64,000 bases of DNA, taken from NCBI RefSeq assembly GCF_026230105.1, contig NC_079485.1, forward strand, positions 30,547,572 through 30,611,571. Direction: 5' to 3'. Positions 22,801 through 31,800 of this stretch are shown piece by piece. Both the position numbers and the translations under genes were made by a program. Position 1 is the first letter of the stretch. Every line of letters begins with the position of its first letter. This DNA comes from Diorhabda sublineata (taxonomy: Eukaryota > Arthropoda > Insecta > Coleoptera > Chrysomelidae). The notes beneath the pieces are model-generated. The model did no database searches, was not told the DNA's origin, and saw nothing but the letters and a program-made list of their open reading frames with translations.

Positions 22801-25800
22801 TATCAAAAATCTTTTCAGCATTACTCCGAATGCGAAGCAAATAACATTTTTTATTTTAAAATTTAACAGTTCAGGTATGTAAATTTTTCATCTTTTTTAT
22901 TTGAACATATCGTACTTGTTAAGACTTGTCTCTAGTTCTATAGTATAACTGCTTGACTTAATGACAGCAAATATTTATAATTGGATATAGTTGTATTGAT
23001 TTTCAAAATATTCTCCTTTCATATCAATAGATTTTTGCTGCGTTTGAACTTCTCTTTCGATTGAGGTACTCCAAAATATTATGTGATTTGAACGCATCTT
23101 TTTAGCAACACTGCTTTTGACAGATCACGCGTGAATCGTGTTTTGTGTCATTGTCAAACTTGTTCAGTTTGGTCTATAATTTAATCATCGACTTAAGAAC
23201 GGACAAAATTTGCAAATTATTGAATTTTACCATCAAAATTCATGCCCGGTTAAGAGAAGTGCATCGCGCACTTCTTCCAATTTATGGGCAGTTTGGTAGG
23301 CCCTCTGAGGGAACTATTCGGAAGCTTGTGACTAAAATTCGAACCCAGTTTACACTATTGGACATTAAACTACTAACACAACACGCAAACGTACAGTGAG
23401 GACCGAAAAAAATATTGCGGCTGTGTTACTGAAGACCGTAAAATGTCGATTCGCTACAGTTCTCAGTAATTGGGCCTCTGTTACTCCAAATTTTGCAAAA
23501 GGATTTGGGTGTAAAACCTTATAAAATACGGCTGGTGCAAGAATTGAAGCCACACGATCTCCCACAACGTCTAATATTTGGTGAATTGGCGCTGGCAAAG
23601 TTGGATGGAGATCCACTTTTGTGTTCAAAGACGAAGCTCATTTCTGGTTGAATGGATACGTCAACAAGAAAAATTTCCGCATCTGGAGTAAAGACTCGCC
23701 AGAAGCATTGCAAGAGCTACCAATGCATCCCGAAAAAGTCACTGTTTGGTGTGGATTATGGGCCGGTGGCATCATCTTCAAAAGCGACGATGGCCGGTAC
23801 GTTACTTTGAATGGCGAGCGCTACCGTGTGGGGATTAACGATTTTTTTTAACCAAAATGGAAGAAATGGACATGCCTGACATTTGGTTTCAACAAGACGG
23901 TGCTACATGTCACGCGGTACACGAAACAATGGCCAAATCGAGAGCCGCCTTTGGTGAACAGTTGATCTCACGTTTGGACCGCCTAGATCGTGTGACTTAA
24001 CGCGTTTGGACTATTTCTTGTGGAGCCATGCTAATGCTAATATCTACAGGAACGATTGACGCACTGGAAGTCAATTTTGAAGCATTTATTCGTGAAATAT
24101 CGGCCGATATATTAGAGAGAGTGTGCCAAAATTGGACCTTGCGCATGGGCTATCTAAAGCGGAGCCGCGACCAACATTTGCATCAAATCATCTTCAAACA
24201 TTAAATTATACTGATCGTTCTATCGATTCCAATAAAGATTTCATTAATTTTTTCAAATGTTTTTGTGGTTTTTTCAAAATCAAATCCTATACCTCTTAAA
24301 AAATCACTGATTAGAATAAGAAGAAATCATTGTTTTGACTGATCAAATTGGAACCACGGAATCTGACCAGTTCTTACCAATTAACTAATAACCATCTTAT
24401 CCCCACCCATCTCTTGTTGATGGCTTCAAAGTGGGAGCCGAAACGTCGAGAATTTTCAAAATTCCAACGCGGTTCAACCCGTAAATTTAGTTCTTTTGTA
24501 TATATCTGTATATGACATCATAGAGATGACATTATCGCTAAAATTTGTAAGTAGAAATGTTGGTATTGTAATATATTATTTGAAAGTTCTTTTTCATACC
24601 TATCCATTCATATCATAGCTAAATTGAGTGTTCGAATTGTTAACCAGCTATGAAAGACGTACCGTGAGCTCTTTTCGAACCTTCTCTATAACTTCCGGAG
24701 TTATTGGGCAAACATTAATACGTATCCTTTCTTTGAGTACAACGTTCTCTATTTTGGTCAAACTTATCGGTACTCAGCTACGATAATATGACCATACTTT
24801 TTCGAAGAAACCATAACAGGTCCTCGATATTTGGAATGTCTTCAAAACTTTTTGATCACCGAGGTGAACCGGTTGTTTCCAAACAGAAATGTTTTATGGC
24901 TGCAGTAAGATGGTGTTTCAAAATCGGTAGCTAGGTCGAAAAGGAACAATAAAATGGCCGCCTAGGTCACTTAATTTGACTAATCTTGATGTAATTTTAT
25001 GAGGATACTTGAAAAGTAAAATGTACCTCAAAATATCATTGAACTCAAAGAAAGGTACGTGTTGAGGTAGCACAAATAACTCCAGTTATAGAGAAGGTTC
25101 GAGAAGAAAAACCCTTCGAATTTTTCAAGGTACCACAGCTTTAAATGATATAAGAGGAACGGAAACCGATAAACTTTTCAATGCATTGACTCATAAAACG
25201 AGGACTGGATATTTCGAACTAGGAAACATACAAGCAAACGGAGCTGTTGGTTTTTATGCAATTTTACAAGCCGCTACAGTTCTTCCCACAGATAGCGCCA
25301 TTCTCATGTTTATTGATAGAAAACTTAGTGATGAGGATTTAGCTGGACATACAGCAATAGTCAAAAAGAAGAATATTAAGGTTAGTAAGTAGACATTTTC
25401 TACTTCTATTTAGATATAGAATTGTTTTTAGGATCTTTAATCGCTAGACAGAATTTTACCATGTAAAATGGTTTGAAATCATTCTCCGTCTAATGGAAGA
25501 TTTCTGTCGTATCAACTAACTTTTCAGATAATTTTCGTTCCCTCTAGTATCATATAATTCATAGTTCGTAGATGTGGGCGGCTGTGAAATCTCCAGATAG
25601 GTCCATCGTACCCCACTTGACGTCACCAAAGTTCGATGTCCTTTGCTTTGGCGCTTTGGCTTGAACCCTTTGAAGTCGTTAGGCAGGCTGTGGGGTTTGC
25701 CCAGGTGTTCAAACCGCGCCCGTGCGAGTGCAGGGCACTCACAGATAACGTAGTCTGCAGTTTCGTCCTCCTCCATGCACCAGCGGCACTCCGGATCATC

Positions 25801-28800
25801 CGTGATGCCCATGGTGTGAAGGTGACGTCTTAGATGGCAGTATCCGGTTAGAAGTCCGGTCACTAGTCTGACTTCGCGCCTATTTAGCTGGAGCAGTTTA
25901 TATGGGCCTTCGCTTGGCTCCATCCATCTCTGCCGAGCCCGTCTTGCGAGAAGGCTGTTGAGAGCCCTTTTGGCCACACCAAGGATGGGTTCTGGGCCCA
26001 TTGTTGGGTTCGCCGATCCCAGTCTAGGGAGTCATTGCCTCTGTTATCATATAGCGTGCAACTGGAATGGTGTGAATGCCCAAACAGTGAGCACGTCTTT
26101 TGAAAGCATTGTCACTATAATGTTACCGATCTTACATCTTTTGAATGACTGGAATAATGTGGATTGCTGAATTGGAATAATGTGAACAAGGATGCAATAC
26201 TATGGATTGTTTTTGTACCTAAATCTGTATACGAGGAGGTACCCAAAAGTAACTGGAATAGCATTGCCATGGGTGGAGCTTTTGTAGTACTGATTTCTGC
26301 CGCTAGGGCCTTCCTAGCGCAACTCGTGGCCAGTTCAGTGCCGCGCGGGCCGTTGAGCTGCCACGTACTGTTTATCACTAGTGACCGTTTTTGCTAGTGC
26401 TTTTCCACTGCTGCTCCGTTTTTTATACCGCTGTGAAATTTTGTTTTCTACTCGGTAAAAACGCTGCCGAAACTGTTTTAATGTTGAAAACTGCTTACGA
26501 AGATGATGCTATGGGAAAAACTCAAGTGTATGAGTGGTTATCTCGATTTAAAAATGGCGACATGTCGATTGATGACAAACCTCGCTCTGGACGTCCATCA
26601 ACTGCCCAAATCGATGAAAATTTTCAAAGAATTCGAGAGCTTGTGCGCACAGATCGTCGACAGACAATTGATCAACTGTCTCAAATCAGTGGAATATCTT
26701 GGAGCTCGGTTCAGCAAACAGGTGACTGGTTCTTCCACCATGACAACGCACCTGCACACTCAGCCATCACTGTTTGCCAGTTTTTGATTAAAAATAACGT
26801 TGCCCTACGCACCTTACTCGCCTGACCTGGCTCCGTGCGACTTTTTGTTGTTTCCATGCATGAAAGGATTTGAAAACATTGAAGACATCAAGAAAAGAAC
26901 GAGACAGGAGCTTGCAGTCATCTCTAAAGATGTGTTCAAACAATGTTTCGAACAGTGAAAGCACCGCTGGGACAAATGTATTACTTGTAATGGAGAGTAT
27001 TTTGAAGGGGATAAGGTTGTTTTGTAAATATATAGCATTTAAAAAATAATTCCGGTTATTTTTGGGTACTCCCTCGTATGTCTTTAAGATACGATAATTA
27101 CTTATATTTATATAATATTTATAATTAGTTAAAAAAATTGAATTGTTTTTAGGTGTATGTAGTGTGGGGTGGTATTTATCCCACGAAAACTAATGAAGAA
27201 AAACTCCTGAAGGAACTTTGTAGCTACTCCGGTGGATTATTTTTAATCAACGAGAATAAAGATTTATCAAAATATAATTATAGGAATTTTATAAGCAATT
27301 ATAAGCGCGACTTGTACACGGTAAGCCATATAATTAATTAAATTTTATGATTAATTATATCTTTAAATTTGTAGTCACTTATATTTAGTAAATCCAATAT
27401 AACTGATGAAATGAAGTTTAGTTTCCCCATAGATTCAGAAGTAAATTACATACATGTAATAATAACTCCCTCGGATATTCAAGGAACATTGACAACTCCA
27501 AAAGGTAGGCTATAATACGGGGGTTATAACAAAAGTAAGGTTCCCATATTTTTTACAATTTACAAAACATTGTTTATAGTTATTAATTTATACATCGTTA
27601 AAAAGCATTTCAACATGTTTATTCGACACGCTTTTAGAGACGGTGCTTCAGCTTTTGTATTCACAAGTCAAAAACGTCTCCCGCCAATCTGTTGAGAAAG
27701 CATGTGACCTCAACGCTCTCGGTTAAAAATTTCACAATATGAACCCCAAATACAGAAATTTGTCGTAAAGTTAGTACACTCTGTATAAACGGAAATATTT
27801 CTGCACACGTGTGAAATTTACTGTTTTCTAAGGATGAGAATCGTATAAAATTAATCGTTCATAATCGCGGGCAAAAAAGGCCCAGAAGTACCTGGTCTAA
27901 CCTAGAGATGAAGTTAGTTGTTTGAAAAATACCACTGTATTAGAAAGTACATAATCTATACAGCATAAGTTTCAAGTTTGAACACGCCACGTTGTTTGGT
28001 ATTTGTTTGGCAGCCATCAATAGTGAACGTTTTCAGTGAATTTTTAAACATGGAAAAAATTGGTTGTCGTTGATACAAAACTTTTATTTAAAAGGTTTTA
28101 GCCCAACCAATATAAAAGATAAATTAGATTCTACTCTGAGTGAGACTGCTTCTTCGTTATCAACAGTAAAATATTGGGTAACAGAGTTCAAACGAGGCCT
28201 GTGAAGACCAGCATCGCAGTGGTTGACCAAATGAGGTGACGACTTCAGAAATTTGGAAGAAAATTCACAAAACGGAACTGGGTGATCGTCGACATAAAGT
28301 GCGAGAGCTAGCAGACATGATAGGCATTTCAATAAGTGCGATACATCGCATATTAACTGAAAATTTGGACTGTAGAAGGCTGTACCCAAGATGGGTACCG
28401 CGTTTGCTCACAATGGAACACAAACATAAGAAGATGTTTTCCATCGAGTGTTTAGCAATGTTTTACAGAAATATAGCCGAATTTTTGCGCGGTTTCATAA
28501 CCATGGACGAAACGTAAGTCCATCACTTCCCACCCGAAACAAAAGAACAATCAAAACAATGGTTTGAAAAGGGAAAACCGGCTCCAAAGAAGGAAAAGTG
28601 GTTCCAGCTGCAGGCAAGGTTATGGCTTCGGTTTTTTGGGACGCGCGTGATACAATTTTCATTGTCTTTCTTAGAAAAGAAAAAAACTATCAACGGCGAG
28701 TATTATGCGAAGTTATTGTAACGTTTAAGCGAAAAAATAAAGCAAAATGGCTGCATTTGGCTAAGAAGAAAGTGTTGTTTCATCAAGACAATGCACCAGC

Positions 28801-31800
28801 TCACACATCCGTTATTGCAATGGCCATATTAATGAATAAAAGTTTGAATTGCTACCTCATGCACCCTATTGACCAGATTTAGCTCCCTCACATGAAAAAA
28901 TGGGTCGGTAGTCAAAGATTTTCCAACAGAGAAAGGATGATGTAGACAGTCAATGTCTATTTTGAGGACTTCGACGATTCTTATTATGAAAAGGGTATCG
29001 AACTCATTGACATTGCTGGGATAAGTGTACGGAGCTAAATAGCTAGGTACTTCTGGGACTATCCTCGTATTAACCACGTAACATTGCAATATTGTCACAT
29101 ATCTAGTAAAAAAATTATCACTGGAGGAAATTTAACCATTCGGGAATTTCCCAAAACTGATTTTTGAAAATTAATTTCAGAAAATTTTCGAAAAAAAAAA
29201 TTTTTGAAAAAAAATTAACAGTATACTTTTTGATTAGAATCCAATTGTCGACATTTTAGCATTGATATTTCAATTAATCTCTCGTTAACATTATTATCTA
29301 ACATAACTGCTGCTTCAATTTTTATCACCGACAAACCCTCGTAGTAACACACAAATTCGCCATCTATATAGACATTCCCTTACCTTTTAAATATAAAATT
29401 CTATATTCAATGCACGACTATGGATTTTAGGAGAACATGTGGAATTAACTGACAGCAACGGTATTGCGTCGTATGGAATTGGATCATTCGGATCTACTGA
29501 ACGAGGTCAACGAGAAGTTTTCCTGGATACGACGAACCGCGTCGGCTTATGGAATATCCACATCAAAGCGCCGACGACACCTACTCCTTGTAGCCTAAAA
29601 ATTTTCGTACGCACCAAACTTACTGCGCAGGCGTATTTCGTTAAAGGAAATGCAGGTGAGGAACAATAACGTTGAACAGCTTTGAAATTAACTTGTATAA
29701 GACAAAGGTTGTACAGGATTATTCATTATTATTGACCTAAATATGAATATATTTGAAAAATAAATAGCTTGAAAACTCCTTTCACAACTACATGGAGATA
29801 TGTACTGAATGTAGCCCCCAGTATGTTCACAGAAAATTGGCTCGAACGCAAAAAGTTTGAAAATCAACTACAGAAAAAATTGTATCATATGCTATGTTGC
29901 CAAGTGTGAATAATTGGAAATATATGTCAGACAAAAGTTTTCTTTATATCACTTTTCAAGTACTTACTTAGATTACTCAATACAGATTCATATAAAATTA
30001 TTTTAAACTTAAAACATGTATATGTTTTAATCAACAAATAAAACACAAATAATTTTAATATAGTTGAAGGTACTGCAGATTATATTAACTTCCGGATATC
30101 GTTTGATATTGCTAAAATAATCAACATAGTGTATAAATTTATCTAAATTTGTTAGTTCAATTACGAGTCCTGATATTATTATTTATTGATAGTTATAAAT
30201 AGTTTAACTCAAATGGAAAATATACAATCTACTCACCACTAAATATTATAACCTATTAGTAACAAAAAAGTTCATATTTATCACTGTTTAACGAAGTTTT
30301 TGTATCCCTGGCGAATAGTATGTTTATAGACTTTGTATAATGCGTCATACAACGTCATGCAGCGTTGTATTTATCTATTTTCATTGGAAAATATGCACAA
30401 AAAATTTAATCACGTTAATTTCGAATTACGAGAGAATCGAACATAACCTCAAAAGTATTCGAATAAATAATATCGTTCTTGTGTCTTTATTTTTTTATTT
30501 AGACAAACTTTGAAAATGGAAAATCGAAAGAACCATTCAAGTAGATTTATAAGGTATATAATTATTTAAATAGTCTAGTCCACCACTGGTTTTGACCTTG
30601 TGTTTCCTATTTATCCGCAAGAGAGAACATCGTATGAATTTATATTAAATTAAAATGATGTAACTAACTATGGATTGGACGTAAATACTATTTATATTTA
30701 TTTATAAAAGTTCAAAATGCTTACTATTTCGATATCTTAATTAATGAATATTTGATATTCAATTTGTTAATGAAGGAACAAACAAAATTTTAAAATTAAA
30801 TAACTTATATAATAGTGTAGTTATTCGTATCCAAATTTTGGCGCTTTAATATGACTGAATTTCATAACCAACAAAAATATGGAAGGTTAGAGGTCATTAA
30901 TTTCAAGTGCCATGTCTGAATACGAGGTTTGACTCATAAGTTGAAGTCGATGCAGAATAAATTCTTACAATTTTTTTTATTATGGCTATGAGGTACGTCA
31001 CAATCATGATTGTGAGAGGTCATACTATATCTAAGAAACACTACTAAGTATTTAAAATATTGAATGCCCGCCGCAGATTTAGACATTTAACCAAATGGAA
31101 CGAGGGTGGTTAAAATATAAACTGGAATTTTGCTATAAAAAGTTTTATTATTAAGTTCAGAGCCGAAATTTTTTACAGTTTTCCTAGATAGTCTCAGTCA
31201 TATTTTACACACTTCTGACACCGTTAACTGGTGCAGTCAGTAGTATATCAAAACTTAAGTGGTAGCAATATTAAATTTGAAAATATAACATCATTAAATC
31301 CTAGTTTTTTGTATTAAATTTCATTGTTAATTTAAAACTACGGTATTTATAATAATAGTTTTTTCATTTCAGGTACTTCAAGAAACAGAACTAAAGTGTT
31401 GAAATTAGATTTGACAGGTCATTTGGGTACAATACACAATATAAGTCTTCTGAATACTAATGGTAATTTGTTGTCAAAGAAATTTCTATACAAAGTTTCA
31501 AAAGACAGTTCAAATAAAAGCAAAAGTGATAGAGAAAATAAAGAAGTAGATATAGAGCTTATTGACGTTCCCCAAACCTCATTTCAAGTGAAAGTAGAGG
31601 GGACAGACGGCAGAGGTTGGAAACAGTCATAGATTGATTCATATAGTGATAAAGATAGGGATTTAATTTTTAGGAAATCACTTTTCTCGGCTCACTTACG
31701 TAAATGATAACAGTAGTAACATCTTACCAAGGGAGATTTTAGCCATTGATGTTGGAGAAGGTTCTGAATTGATAGTAACTAGTGGTGGAAAATCTGTAAT

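Noticed and set aside
24400..24500. Text GGAGCCGAAACGTCGAGAAT resembling Penelope-type element ends
   Set aside because: Only about 20 bp match the remembered pattern, and no reverse transcriptase or endonuclease is nearby.
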